DNA from: Lachnospiraceae bacterium
Lineage (GTDB): Bacteria > Bacillota > Clostridia > Lachnospirales > Lachnospiraceae
Direction: 5' to 3'
NCBI GenBank assembly: GCA_024403335.1
Contig: JAKSSA010000014.1
Coordinates: 1-40,671, forward strand
Length of the DNA stretch: 40,671 nt
Made by a program: the position numbers and the translations under genes. The stretch's first letter is position 1; each line of letters starts with the position of its first letter. Below are positions 16,331-24,653 of the stretch, piece by piece. Below the pieces are notes generated by a model that worked only from the letters and a program-made list of their open reading frames with translations, was not told the DNA's origin and searched no databases.

Positions 16331-16861
16331 TTACTTATTTTTCTTGTCTTCAAGCTTCTTCTGTCCTGCTCTCTTGTCATTAAGCTGCTTCTGCTTTTCC
16401 TTAGCTTCTGCTTTTTGAGTAGCTTTTAACTTAGCTCTCTGCCACAAACTCATCTTAGGCTGTCTTGTATCAAGATTTGTTCTAATACCTTTTACATCAA
16501 TAATGTAAATGCCGTTCATTACAGCCTTTACTTCCTTCTTAACAGGAATTAAATCAAAAATCTTCTCTTCGCACATCAAAGACATGATCTTTGGTCCGAT
16601 TTTAGCTTTTACTACGGGCACTTTAAGCTTTCTCATAAGCTTTGGAGTTTGTTCAACAACAACACTTGGAAAGCCTGCATCCGTCAACCGCATTCGTTTT
16701 TTATCAATAACAAGAATTGAATATGTCTGAGCTGAAGCTTTTAACTGAGCCTGAGCTTCTTCAGCCTGCTTCTGACGCTTCCTTGCAAATATACCTAAAA
16801 CTACCAAACCAGCCAGTAAAACAGCCAGTATCACTAATGTAATAATCCAACCTGTGCCCAT
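16331..16861 (-). CDS. Single-pass membrane protein of unknown function with basic C terminus
   Basis: A 176-residue protein that I do not recognise. Residues 5-26 form one transmembrane segment with a short N-terminal tail, followed by an Ala/Gln/Glu-rich helix (about 29-46), a compact region (about 48-130) with alternating hydrophobic strands, and a Lys/Gln/Glu-rich, highly charged helical tail (about 140-176). By the positive-inside rule the RKRQK after the helix suggests a cytoplasmic C-terminal domain. It forms a single-gene unit with its own promoter and terminator. The basic tail could bind RNA, DNA or phospholipid, but this is speculation. Confidence 0.7.
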   Translation of the reverse strand: MGTGWIITLVILAVLLAGLVVLGIFARKRQKQAEEAQAQLKASAQTYSILVIDKKRMRLTDAGFPSVVVEQTPKLMRKLKVPVVKAKIGPKIMSLMCEEKIFDLIPVKKEVKAVMNGIYIIDVKGIRTNLDTRQPKMSLWQRAKLKATQKAEAKEKQKQLNDKRAGQKKLEDKKNK

Positions 16862-16927
16862 CTTATTTCTCCTAAATATCTTTAACTACAATAAAAGCAT
16901 GAATGCTATACTTAGAGCAGCTTAATT

Positions 16928-16955
16928 ATTGTACCAAATTGCGAAAAAAAATCAA
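16928..16955 (-). promoter_or_regulatory. Promoter of the membrane-anchored unknown gene
   Basis: Minus strand: -35 TTGATT (16950-16955), 16-base spacer ending TGG, -10 TACAAT (16928-16933; extended -10). The leader of about 60 bases contains a small inverted repeat AGCAT/ATGCT and a GGAG ribosome site. Confidence 0.6.
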
Positions 16956-17012
16956 CTTGTTTTTTGCTTTATCTTAAGTGAGTTGTTTTTGCAATATCTT
17001 AGCCATAATATT

Positions 17013-17069
17013 TTTGTTCTATCCCGGCTATATTATTTCTATCTTCACTGATTACTTCTATCTTAGCTG
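17013..17069. repeat. 19-base tandem repeat across the stop codon of the ABC exporter gene
   Basis: Units 17051-17069 and 17032-17050 agree at 16 of 19 bases, and a third, more decayed copy is recognisable at about 17013-17031. The first unit holds the last sense codons and the TAG stop (17058-17060) of the upstream gene. Confidence 0.55.
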
Positions 17070-18830
17070 AGCAGCATATAACTCATAATATGCCCCTCGT
17101 TTCTTGATAAGTTCTTCATGTTTTCCACTTTCAGCTATCTCTCCATCTTTTACAACTATTATACAGTCTGCATGCTGAATGGTTGATAATCTGTGTGCTA
17201 TGATAAAACAGGTTTTACCTTCCATAAGTTTTTCCATGGCACTTTGTATTTTCTTTTCAGTTCTTGTATCAACATTTGAAGTTGCTTCATCCAAAATCAG
17301 CATTCTGGCATCTAAAAGCATTGCTCTTGCAATTGTCAGAAGCTGTTTCTGACCACGACTTATGTTCACGCCATCTTCTGAAAGTAAAGTGTCATATCCC
17401 TTAGGCTGATGCATAATGAAATTGTGAATACGGGCAGCTTTCGCAGCTTCTACTACCTCCTCCATTGTAGCATCTTTTTTTCCATATGCGATATTTTCAA
17501 ATATTGTACCACCAAAAAGCCAGGTATCCTGAAGCACCATGGCATACTGTTTCCTTAATGATTCCCTTGTCGCTTCTCTGTTTTCTGTTCCGTCAACCCT
17601 TATGGTTCCAAGATTTGGATCATAAAAGCGCATAAGCAAATTTATAAGTGTGGTTTTACCTGAGCCTGTCGGTCCTACTATAGCAATAAGCTTCCCTGCT
17701 TCTGCTTTAAGATTGAAATTTTTAAGTATAGCTTTTTCTTTTGTATAGCCAAAAGAAAGCTCTTTTATTTCAACATTTCCTTCTATATCCTTAAGCTCTG
17801 TTGCATTTTCTACATCTGAAATCTCATCTTCTTCTGAAAGAATCCTGTTTACTCTCTCAGCAGCCGCTAAAGCAGATTGTAATTCACCAAGGATATTGGC
17901 AGCTTCATTTATAGGTCCTGAAAACTTTCTTGAGTAAAGTACAAAGGATGAAACCTTACCTAAAGTCATAAATTCCAATATATAAAGCAATGCACCAAAA
18001 GCAGTTACTAAACAAAGTGATAAATTGTTTATCAGATTAACAGTCGGGCCGATTTTAGCCTGCATTCTGTCTGCATCGTAATAAGCATCTGTAGCTTTTG
18101 TATTAACTATATCAAATCTTTTAGTATAAACCTCTTCACAGGCATATCCCTGAATTATTTTCTGCCCACCAACAGATTCCTCAACATAACCATTCATCTC
18201 ACCAAGGCACTTTGAACGAGTAGAAAACTTAGGACGCGTAATTTTAGTCATTTTCTTTGTAAAGATAAAAGAAGCAGGTATGGTAACACACATTACTATA
18301 ACCAGAATAGGTGATATTTTAACCATCATAACAAAAGAAACAGTAATAGTTACAATACTTGCAAGTATTTGTACAACATCTGTTGAAATTGAAGTATTGA
18401 TAACATCTATATCATAAGAAACCCTGCTTATGATATCTCCTGCCATATGTGTATCAAAATAAGAAACCGGCAGCCTCATAAGCTTGTCAAAGACATCATT
18501 TCGCATCTGCTTAACCATCTTCTGTGAAATGCTTCTCATAAGTAAAGCAAGACAGTAGGAAAATGCAGAAGATGTAACAAAGAATACTGCCATTAATGCT
18601 GCATAATGAAAAACTATGTCAAAATCAACTTCTCCGGCATCCTTTATCGCATCTATTGCCTTACCTGATAAATCAGGACCAACTAATGCTAAGGTATTTC
18701 CGGCAATTGTAAGAACCAAAGCAACGAAAAGAAGCCCCCAGAATTTCTGAAGGTAACTCCAAAGAAACCGCAAAGCGCCTCTTGGGTCCTTTGCCTGTTC
18801 TACAACTTTTCCATTTGCCGGTTTTGCCAT
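17058..18830 (-). CDS. Heterodimeric ABC exporter, subunit with the catalytically competent NBD
   Basis: A 590-residue half-transporter with an N-terminal six-helix exporter domain (about 30-330) and an ATPase domain (about 350-585). Walker A is GPTGSGKTT (K392), Walker B is LILDEAT with catalytic E515, and the switch His is H546 in AHRLS. The ABC signature is degenerate (NISRGQKQ instead of LSGGQ). It starts one base after the partner gene's stop, so the pair is coupled. Combined with the partner's intact signature and defective Walker B/switch, this gives one working and one degenerate ATP site, as in BmrC/BmrD- or TM287/288-type multidrug exporters. Substrate unknown. Confidence 0.9.
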   Translation of the reverse strand: MAKPANGKVVEQAKDPRGALRFLWSYLQKFWGLLFVALVLTIAGNTLALVGPDLSGKAIDAIKDAGEVDFDIVFHYAALMAVFFVTSSAFSYCLALLMRSISQKMVKQMRNDVFDKLMRLPVSYFDTHMAGDIISRVSYDIDVINTSISTDVVQILASIVTITVSFVMMVKISPILVIVMCVTIPASFIFTKKMTKITRPKFSTRSKCLGEMNGYVEESVGGQKIIQGYACEEVYTKRFDIVNTKATDAYYDADRMQAKIGPTVNLINNLSLCLVTAFGALLYILEFMTLGKVSSFVLYSRKFSGPINEAANILGELQSALAAAERVNRILSEEDEISDVENATELKDIEGNVEIKELSFGYTKEKAILKNFNLKAEAGKLIAIVGPTGSGKTTLINLLMRFYDPNLGTIRVDGTENREATRESLRKQYAMVLQDTWLFGGTIFENIAYGKKDATMEEVVEAAKAARIHNFIMHQPKGYDTLLSEDGVNISRGQKQLLTIARAMLLDARMLILDEATSNVDTRTEKKIQSAMEKLMEGKTCFIIAHRLSTIQHADCIIVVKDGEIAESGKHEELIKKRGAYYELYAAQLR

Positions 18831-18831
18831 A

Positions 18832-20592
18832 TTAACTTAAACTTCCTAACTGTGTTGCAGCTATTTCTTTATATATTTCAGAAGAAGCCATCAACTCCTC
18901 ATGATTTCCCTGTGCGGTTATTTTACCATCTTCTAATACTATAATATTGTCCATTTTCATGACGGAACTGATTCTTTGCGCAATAGTAATAAGAGTTGAT
19001 GACGAATAATCATTTCGCAAATTTTCTCTTATCTTGGCATCCGTTTTATAATCAAGGGCTGAGGCTGAATCATCAAGTACAATAATCTCTGACTTACCTG
19101 CCAAAGCTCTCGCAACATACATTCGCTGTTTCTGTCCACCTGAAAAATCTGCACCCTTGATTGATGCAACATGATCTAATTCGCCTTCTTTTTCTTTTAC
19201 AAATCGATAAGCATCTGAAGCAGTCAAAGCCCTTACAATTTCCTCTTCTGATAAATCACGCCCAAAGCTTATGTTTTCGCGTATGGTATCAGCAAAAATG
19301 ACATTGTTCTGGAAAGCGGTACCAAACATGGTCCTAAGTTCTGACAAATCATAAGTTTTAATATTTCTGCCATTTATGAGTATTTCGCCTTTTGTGACAT
19401 CATAATATCTCATTAAAAGACTTATTATTGTAGTCTTGCCGGCACCTGTTGCTCCAATTATTCCAAGCGTTTCGCCTTTGTTTAATTTAAAGGAAACATC
19501 TGAAAGGACATATTTTTCTTCGGAAATTTCTCTTTCATTTTCAATATCGCCATAGCTGAAATAAACATTTTTAAATTCAACTATCGGAGCATCTGCATTT
19601 TCCCTGTAATCCTCTGGCAGTTTTTCTATTAACAAATCATTTTCGGAGTCGATTATCTCAAATACACGCTTTGCAGAAGCAGATGCCTTGGAATAAATGA
19701 TAAAAATTCTGTTCACGGATATTACAGCATTCAAAATTATTGTGAAGTAGGTAAGAAAAGCTACTACAACACCCGGCTTTGCAGCACCAATATTTACTCT
19801 GTAAGCACCAACAACAATTACAAGCACTAACCCCATGTTCATGCAAAGGCTGATAAAAGGTCCTGATGCCGCCATGATTCCCGAAGCCTTTAACTCATTC
19901 TTTACTGTATCAGTATTAGCCTTATCAAAGCGTTCTCTTTCATAATCTTCCTTAGACAATGCTTTTATAACTCGTATTCCTGATACATCTTCTCTCATTA
20001 CACGCACCATACCGTCAACTGAAGACTGCACCTTTGTATAAAAAGGAACGCCTCTTCTTGATATAGTGAAAACAATTGCAAAAACAAAAGGCAGGGTAGC
20101 AACAAATGTAAGCGTCATTATCGGATCAAGTGTTGCAGAGATTGCAAGCCCGCCAAACAAAAGAATTGTAGCTCTTACACCCATCCTCTGGAATATGTTA
20201 AAGCATGTGTGAATATTGTAGGAGTCAGATGTAAGTCTTGAAACCAACGACGGGATTCCAACCTTATCAGTCTGACGACCTGACAAAGTGAGCATTTTTT
20301 CGTAAAGGTCATATCTTAACTTATTTACTGCCTGTGTTGAAGCCAAAGCCGCTCTCTGATTTGCAAAAACATTACAAAATCTGTCGATCAAAGCACAGGC
20401 AATCATTAAAAGACTCCACAACAGAAGTTCTATATAATTCTCATTAAGCTTTACACTTGGAACAATCTCATCAAGAATATGCGCCATAATTTTGGGTATA
20501 AAAAGACCGACTACCGTTCCTGAAATTTTGAACAGGTAGCCGATAAACATTTGCCACTTATTTTTAAATAAATACGAAAATGCTCGTCCCAT
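18832..20592 (-). CDS. Heterodimeric ABC exporter, subunit with degenerate NBD
   Basis: A 586-residue half-transporter: exporter transmembrane domain (about 15-310) then ATPase domain (about 335-580). Walker A is GATGAGKTT (K386) and the signature is intact (FSGGQKQ), but Walker B ends LDD with D508 in place of the catalytic Glu, and the switch histidine is Gln (Q539 in AQRIS). These two changes define the non-hydrolysing site of heterodimeric exporters and match the partner encoded one base downstream. The ribosome site before the ATG at 20592 is poor. The gene follows yccF by 84 bases and may share its promoter array. Confidence 0.9.
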   Translation of the reverse strand: MGRAFSYLFKNKWQMFIGYLFKISGTVVGLFIPKIMAHILDEIVPSVKLNENYIELLLWSLLMIACALIDRFCNVFANQRAALASTQAVNKLRYDLYEKMLTLSGRQTDKVGIPSLVSRLTSDSYNIHTCFNIFQRMGVRATILLFGGLAISATLDPIMTLTFVATLPFVFAIVFTISRRGVPFYTKVQSSVDGMVRVMREDVSGIRVIKALSKEDYERERFDKANTDTVKNELKASGIMAASGPFISLCMNMGLVLVIVVGAYRVNIGAAKPGVVVAFLTYFTIILNAVISVNRIFIIYSKASASAKRVFEIIDSENDLLIEKLPEDYRENADAPIVEFKNVYFSYGDIENEREISEEKYVLSDVSFKLNKGETLGIIGATGAGKTTIISLLMRYYDVTKGEILINGRNIKTYDLSELRTMFGTAFQNNVIFADTIRENISFGRDLSEEEIVRALTASDAYRFVKEKEGELDHVASIKGADFSGGQKQRMYVARALAGKSEIIVLDDSASALDYKTDAKIRENLRNDYSSSTLITIAQRISSVMKMDNIIVLEDGKITAQGNHEELMASSEIYKEIAATQLGSLS

Positions 20593-20676
20593 AAAAACAA
20601 TTCAAATAACCAGTCAATAAAATCAACTTAGTTTGGTAAAAAAGGTGACATTCCTTTTTGTATACTTTTCTATGTC

Positions 20677-21036
20677 CTATCTAACATTTGCGCCAAAGGG
20701 GAACAAGGATAAGGTTGCAAGCTTAAACATCTGCTTGCCAAAGGGGATACCAATAATAGTAATGCATAAAACAAATCCCCAAATAACATTTGCGACAGCC
20801 ATTTCCCATCCAAAGAACAAAGCCCAAATAAGATTTGCGATTGGATGTTTTTCAAACTTAGGAGTAACATTTTTTCCAAAAGGCCAAAGATATAATTCTG
20901 CAAGCTTGAAGCACTGCTTACCAAAAGGAATTCCGATAATGGTAATGCACCAAAGCAAACCAAGTATTGACCATGCAATTGCATAAATCACCCCACCAAA
21001 CAAAAACCAGATAATGTTACCGATTAATTTTAACAT
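20677..21036 (-). CDS. yccF: YccF family inner-membrane protein
   Basis: A 119-residue membrane protein made of two tandem YccF units: each has a hydrophobic helix pair followed by CITIIGIPFGKQ, then FKLA and PFGxNV (about residues 30-55 and 87-113). The units are so similar that DNA for the repeated motif is almost identical, showing an internal duplication. Function is unknown in the family. The start is the ATG at 21036 (MLKLIGNIIW), because AAGGAGG (21042-21048) sits just upstream and the in-frame ATG at 21054 would lie ahead of that site. It is the first gene before the ABC exporter pair, and an array of promoter-like repeats reads into it. Confidence 0.88.
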   Translation of the reverse strand: MLKLIGNIIWFLFGGVIYAIAWSILGLLWCITIIGIPFGKQCFKLAELYLWPFGKNVTPKFEKHPIANLIWALFFGWEMAVANVIWGFVLCITIIGIPFGKQMFKLATLSLFPFGANVR

Positions 21037-21081
21037 ATCTTCCTCCTTATACATTTTATATGGTTATTAAACTATTTATAT

Positions 21082-21213
21082 TCAAATTATTACAGACATT
21101 TTAGCTATTTATTGTCAAAACATTACAGACATCTAAGCTAGTTATTGTCAAAACATTACAGACATCTAAGCTAGTTATTGTTAAATCATTACAGACATCT
21201 GAACTAGTTCAGA
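21082..21213. repeat. Four-copy 33-base tandem repeat across the stop codon of the S11 carboxypeptidase gene
   Basis: Units at 21082-21114, 21115-21147, 21148-21180 and 21181-21213. The second and third are identical; the outer two differ at a few bases. The fourth contains the TAG stop (21204-21206). There are no unique spacers, so it is not a CRISPR array. Confidence 0.9.
21089..21184 (-). promoter_or_regulatory. Tandem promoter-like array driving yccF and the ABC exporter
   Basis: On the minus strand each 33-base unit carries a -35 and a -10 with an 18-base spacer: TTGACA (21113-21118) with TGTAAT (21089-21094); TTGACA (21146-21151) with TGTAAT (21122-21127); TTAACA (21179-21184) with TGTAAT (21155-21160). 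The one nearest yccF would start about 46 bases before its ATG. Whether all three are active is not known. Confidence 0.55.
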
Positions 21214-22874
21214 TAAAACCATGCCATTTTTACAACATCGCTATAAAGATCAATAAATCCCTCATCGCCTATAGCCTCACCAAGTATGGCAAAAACTATT
21301 TTTTTATCATCCCTTTTCGCCATAAAAGTGTAACACCTTCCGGCTTCATCTGTAAAGCCTGTCTTCAAACCAAACAACTGAATTTTCACTTCTCCATCAG
21401 TCAAAAAGCAGATATTGTTTTCATCATATCCAATGCTGATATTACAAAATGCACCATCAATAATATCCAGAGCGTACTTTTCAAATCCTGTAGTTTTAAT
21501 GTCTTCTATGCTTTCAATCTCTTTTGTTTCGTCACTTGTAATAACTTCTAACTCTATAGCTTCATCATCTGTTTTTTCTTCAGGCTCTGCAGCTTCATCA
21601 TCTGTTTTTTCTTCAGGATTTGCAGCTTCAACATCCGTCTTTACTTCAGGGTTTGCAGCTTCAGCACCTGTCGTTGCTTCAGGCTCTGCAAATAATTCTG
21701 AAAAATCAATGCCTGCTTCAGCTAATCTTTCAACTAAATCATTTAACACTACCCTTGCTGCAATATCTTCCATAAATTCTTTGTCTGAAAGCTTGCTTGA
21801 GGGGAATATGTTCCTTGAAGACCTGTTGACAACCTTGCTTGTTTTATAAACAGTCTGCTGAGAAATCTTAAAAAACAACTCATTTTCGCAAAAATGTTTT
21901 GCCAATACTGCCATATCCCTTGAAGTACCAATATTTGTGTATCCAAGTGCACCATCTGCGCCAACTGCATTATCAAAGCTGCTTGCCCATAAATCAAGTT
22001 CTGCAGCTTTTGCATTCATCATTTCATAGAATTTTTCTAAAGAACCACCACCGCCATAATATGCAATTGTTTCTGCCGCATCACAAGCAGACATTAAAAG
22101 CATAACATTCAGCCATTCTTCAAATGAACGCGTTTCGCCAAGCTTTGATTTCAAGCTTACATACTGATTATCTTTATTGTAAATATTGTAAGATTCCTCT
22201 ACTGTTGCAAGCATATCATCAAGCTTAAGCACATCAAATGCCGTTAAAGCCGTCATCATTTTGGTCAAGCTTGCAATAGAAACACTTAAATAATCATTTT
22301 CGCTGTCAATTACCTCTTCTGTGTCATAATCAAGTGCACAAAATGTAAAACATTTAAATTCCGGATGTTCATAATTTTGCGAATACCCATATCTTGGCTT
22401 TTGTGTAGGATAAGGGGTTGCCGTAGGAGTAGGAGTAACTACTTCTGTTAAAACAACTTCAGGAGTAGGAGTAGCAATACTTGTCAAATTAACTTCAGGA
22501 GTTAAAGTGGCAATACTTGTCAAGGCAACCTCAGGAGTCAAAGTGGCAATACCCGTTACACAAGCTGTCACTTCAGGAGTTATTGCATTTGTTATAGTGA
22601 CAATGTCATTAGGTGTTAATATACCACCATTTGTCACTATAACAGTCGGCATAACTGTAGCGGTTGGTGTTAAACTTCCTACAGGCGTAATCTCCTGCGC
22701 CTGCTCATTACCTGGCGTCAGTGTTACAGGTATTTCTGTGTCTTCTTCATTTTCTTTACAACCTGCAAAAATACTTAAACAAAACAAAAAAACAAGCAGG
22801 AAACACATATGCTTCCATACTTGATTTTTGTTCCTTCTTCTATCCTGTTTTAAATACCAGTTGTTTTTTTTCAT
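21204..22874 (-). CDS. Lipoprotein D-alanyl-D-alanine carboxypeptidase (S11/DacF-like) with altered SxN motif
   Basis: A 556-residue exported protein. A basic N terminus and hydrophobic stretch end in the lipobox FAGC, predicting a lipid-anchored protein. A Thr/Pro-rich linker (about 50-165) of repeated TPEV-type units follows. The S11 domain has the serine motif S202-L-T-K205, the second motif S262-A-C264 where Asn is expected, and K504-T-G506. Between motifs two and three lies an acidic insert (roughly 395-455) of imperfect repeats such as NPEEKTDDEAA, which explains the large gap. S11 enzymes remove terminal D-Ala from peptidoglycan peptides; the Asn to Cys change makes activity uncertain. 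Its ATG overlaps the aldolase stop by one base (TAATG). Confidence 0.85.
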   Translation of the reverse strand: MKKNNWYLKQDRRRNKNQVWKHMCFLLVFLFCLSIFAGCKENEEDTEIPVTLTPGNEQAQEITPVGSLTPTATVMPTVIVTNGGILTPNDIVTITNAITPEVTACVTGIATLTPEVALTSIATLTPEVNLTSIATPTPEVVLTEVVTPTPTATPYPTQKPRYGYSQNYEHPEFKCFTFCALDYDTEEVIDSENDYLSVSIASLTKMMTALTAFDVLKLDDMLATVEESYNIYNKDNQYVSLKSKLGETRSFEEWLNVMLLMSACDAAETIAYYGGGGSLEKFYEMMNAKAAELDLWASSFDNAVGADGALGYTNIGTSRDMAVLAKHFCENELFFKISQQTVYKTSKVVNRSSRNIFPSSKLSDKEFMEDIAARVVLNDLVERLAEAGIDFSELFAEPEATTGAEAANPEVKTDVEAANPEEKTDDEAAEPEEKTDDEAIELEVITSDETKEIESIEDIKTTGFEKYALDIIDGAFCNISIGYDENNICFLTDGEVKIQLFGLKTGFTDEAGRCYTFMAKRDDKKIVFAILGEAIGDEGFIDLYSDVVKMAWFYLN

Positions 22875-23833
22875 TACTTAACTGTCAAATGAACCGCAAA
22901 ACCTAAAAATTCTTCCTTTAAGTATACAAACTGAGCCTTTCCATCTTTAATCTTAAGTGTATCCATGTCAAACTCAACGCCTCTTAAGCCAAGGTGATAC
23001 ATAGCTCTTTCAACGCTGTTAGTGGAAATGGCAATATGTCCTTTCTTGCCTCTGCCCTGTGTATTCATTATTTCAATCTGTGTTCCTGCAAAAGATGACT
23101 TTTCTCCAACCTTGGTTGTGAAATTAAACATTGTTTCAAAAAGTCTTGCTGTCTTTTCAGCTTCGCAAGCACTATCAGAATTAATTCCAATATGCTTTAA
23201 ATCAAAAGCAAGCATAGTAGCTACAGCTTCCCTTGTAAGTCTTTCAATTTCATCAAACTTACCTTCTTTAACGAGTGCATCGCTAACCATATAGCTTCCG
23301 CCACATGCAATTACTTTATTAAAACCAAGATAATCATTCAAATTCTTGGCATTCACCCCACCTGTAGGCATGAACTTAACACCTGTATAAGGAGCAGCCA
23401 TTGCCTTAATCTTTGCAATACCACCTGAAGCTTCAGCAGGGAAGAACTTAACAACCTCTAATCCAAGCTCCAATGCGACTTCAATATCTGTAGGGCTTGA
23501 GCATCCGGGTGTTATTACAATGCCTTTTTCCTGACAATACTTAACAATCTTAGGGTTAAGTCCGGGACTTACAATAAATTTTGCTCCAGCTTCAATTGCT
23601 GCATCAACCTGCTCAGTTGTTAATACTGTACCTGCACCAACCAGCATTTCAGGAAATGCTTCTGTCATCTTTTTTATAGATTCCTTAGCAGCTGCTGTTC
23701 TGAAGGTAACTTCTGCAACAGGCAAACCACCATCAATCAAAGCCTTTGCCAAGGGTACTGCATCCTTTGCATCATCAAGCTTGATTACAGGAATAATACC
23801 AATCTGTGAAAATTTATTGAGAATCTCGTTCAT
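22874..23833 (-). CDS. eda: KDPG/KHG aldolase fused to a C-terminal VOC-like domain
   Basis: A 319-residue protein. Residues 1 to about 208 are a class I 2-keto-3-deoxy-6-phosphogluconate / 4-hydroxy-2-oxoglutarate aldolase: IGIIPVIKLDD, VAEVTFRT, GAGTVLT, and VVKFFPAEASGG with the Schiff-base Lys. Residues about 210-319 (from FDLKHIGINSD) look like one module of the vicinal-oxygen-chelate (glyoxalase) fold, absent from the plain ~210-residue Eda. I choose the ATG at 23833 (MNEILNKF) since AGGAGAGG (23841-23848) lies seven bases upstream; the in-frame ATG at 23854 precedes that site. The role would be cleavage of keto-deoxy sugar phosphates from hexuronate degradation. Its operon neighbours (cvpA, S11 carboxypeptidase) are unrelated in function. 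Confidence 0.88.
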   Translation of the reverse strand: MNEILNKFSQIGIIPVIKLDDAKDAVPLAKALIDGGLPVAEVTFRTAAAKESIKKMTEAFPEMLVGAGTVLTTEQVDAAIEAGAKFIVSPGLNPKIVKYCQEKGIVITPGCSSPTDIEVALELGLEVVKFFPAEASGGIAKIKAMAAPYTGVKFMPTGGVNAKNLNDYLGFNKVIACGGSYMVSDALVKEGKFDEIERLTREAVATMLAFDLKHIGINSDSACEAEKTARLFETMFNFTTKVGEKSSFAGTQIEIMNTQGRGKKGHIAISTNSVERAMYHLGLRGVEFDMDTLKIKDGKAQFVYLKEEFLGFAVHLTVK

Positions 23834-23904
23834 TTCTTTTCCTCTCCTACTCATAAATTCTGAAAATATTTTATGTTAATAATTGTATTTATTTTGCTGA
23901 TTTA

Positions 23905-24612
23905 TCAGCCAAAAACACTTTCTGTAAGCTTAAGTAAAAATGTTGAAATTAAATTATTTTCATACATCCACTTTAAAAGTCCATTCTGCTCTATCATCTT
24001 AAGCAAGGTTATACCAAAGGATGTACCTGTAAATAAGGTAAGTACCAGGAATAAAAACCATGTAACCACTAAGCCTTCCATAGCACCAATAACACCGCCA
24101 AGCAATCCATTAAGCTGTTTTAATACAGGAAGCTTGCTTATTACATCAAGCAGCTTTACAAGCATAAATACCGCAATTGAGGCGATAATGAAAGTAAGCA
24201 GGAAGCCAATAATGGTAAATGCAGCTGTTGTAAACATATTTACAACATATTCCTGCATTGTTGTTGCGCCTTCAGGATCAACAATCTTATCAGCCTTTCC
24301 TGAAGCAAGAAGCTTTGCAACAATTTTAGGTATCGGTAATGCTTCAATGACATCAGCCTGAGTCATACTCGAAGAAACAGTTCCTTCAATTTCAAGCTTT
24401 GAATCAATAAGATTTACTATTGCATTTTCCAGTGGTTCAATATTTCTAAGTAAAATACCAACCTTCGGGGCAAAAGAAAGGGTAATGCCTATTACAATGA
24501 GTGTTGAAAATAATGAAAATACCATCGTAACAAAACCTTTACAAATACCAATGATGATAAAAATTACCATCAAGACTATAAATCCAATAAAAACATAATT
24601 AAGATTATTCAT
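23905..24612 (-). CDS. cvpA: CvpA family membrane protein
   Basis: A 235-residue protein with four predicted transmembrane segments (about 5-25, 30-50, 122-148 and 165-190) and a soluble region between the second and third (about 60-115). This is the CvpA layout, including the glycine-rich start FIGFIVLMVIFIIIGICKGF and GLLGGVIGAMEGLV in the last helix pair. The family is linked to colicin V production and envelope stress in other bacteria, with no firm molecular function. A GGAGG site precedes the ATG. It lies 41 bases after the DUF5711-like gene and 71 bases before the aldolase gene, in one run of minus-strand genes. Confidence 0.85.
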   Translation of the reverse strand: MNNLNYVFIGFIVLMVIFIIIGICKGFVTMVFSLFSTLIVIGITLSFAPKVGILLRNIEPLENAIVNLIDSKLEIEGTVSSSMTQADVIEALPIPKIVAKLLASGKADKIVDPEGATTMQEYVVNMFTTAAFTIIGFLLTFIIASIAVFMLVKLLDVISKLPVLKQLNGLLGGVIGAMEGLVVTWFLFLVLTLFTGTSFGITLLKMIEQNGLLKWMYENNLISTFLLKLTESVFG

Positions 24613-24653
24613 ATTTCCTCCGCATCCGCTTCCTTTCCTATAAGACGCAAATA

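Noticed and set aside
21082..21213. Regular repeats taken for a CRISPR array
   Set aside because: Units are directly joined with no unique spacers, and there are no cas genes; the units carry promoter hexamers instead.
23868..23930. Hairpin after cvpA as a terminator
   Set aside because: The GCTGAT/ATCAGC stem has a two-base gap and is followed by A-rich, not T-rich, sequence on the coding strand.
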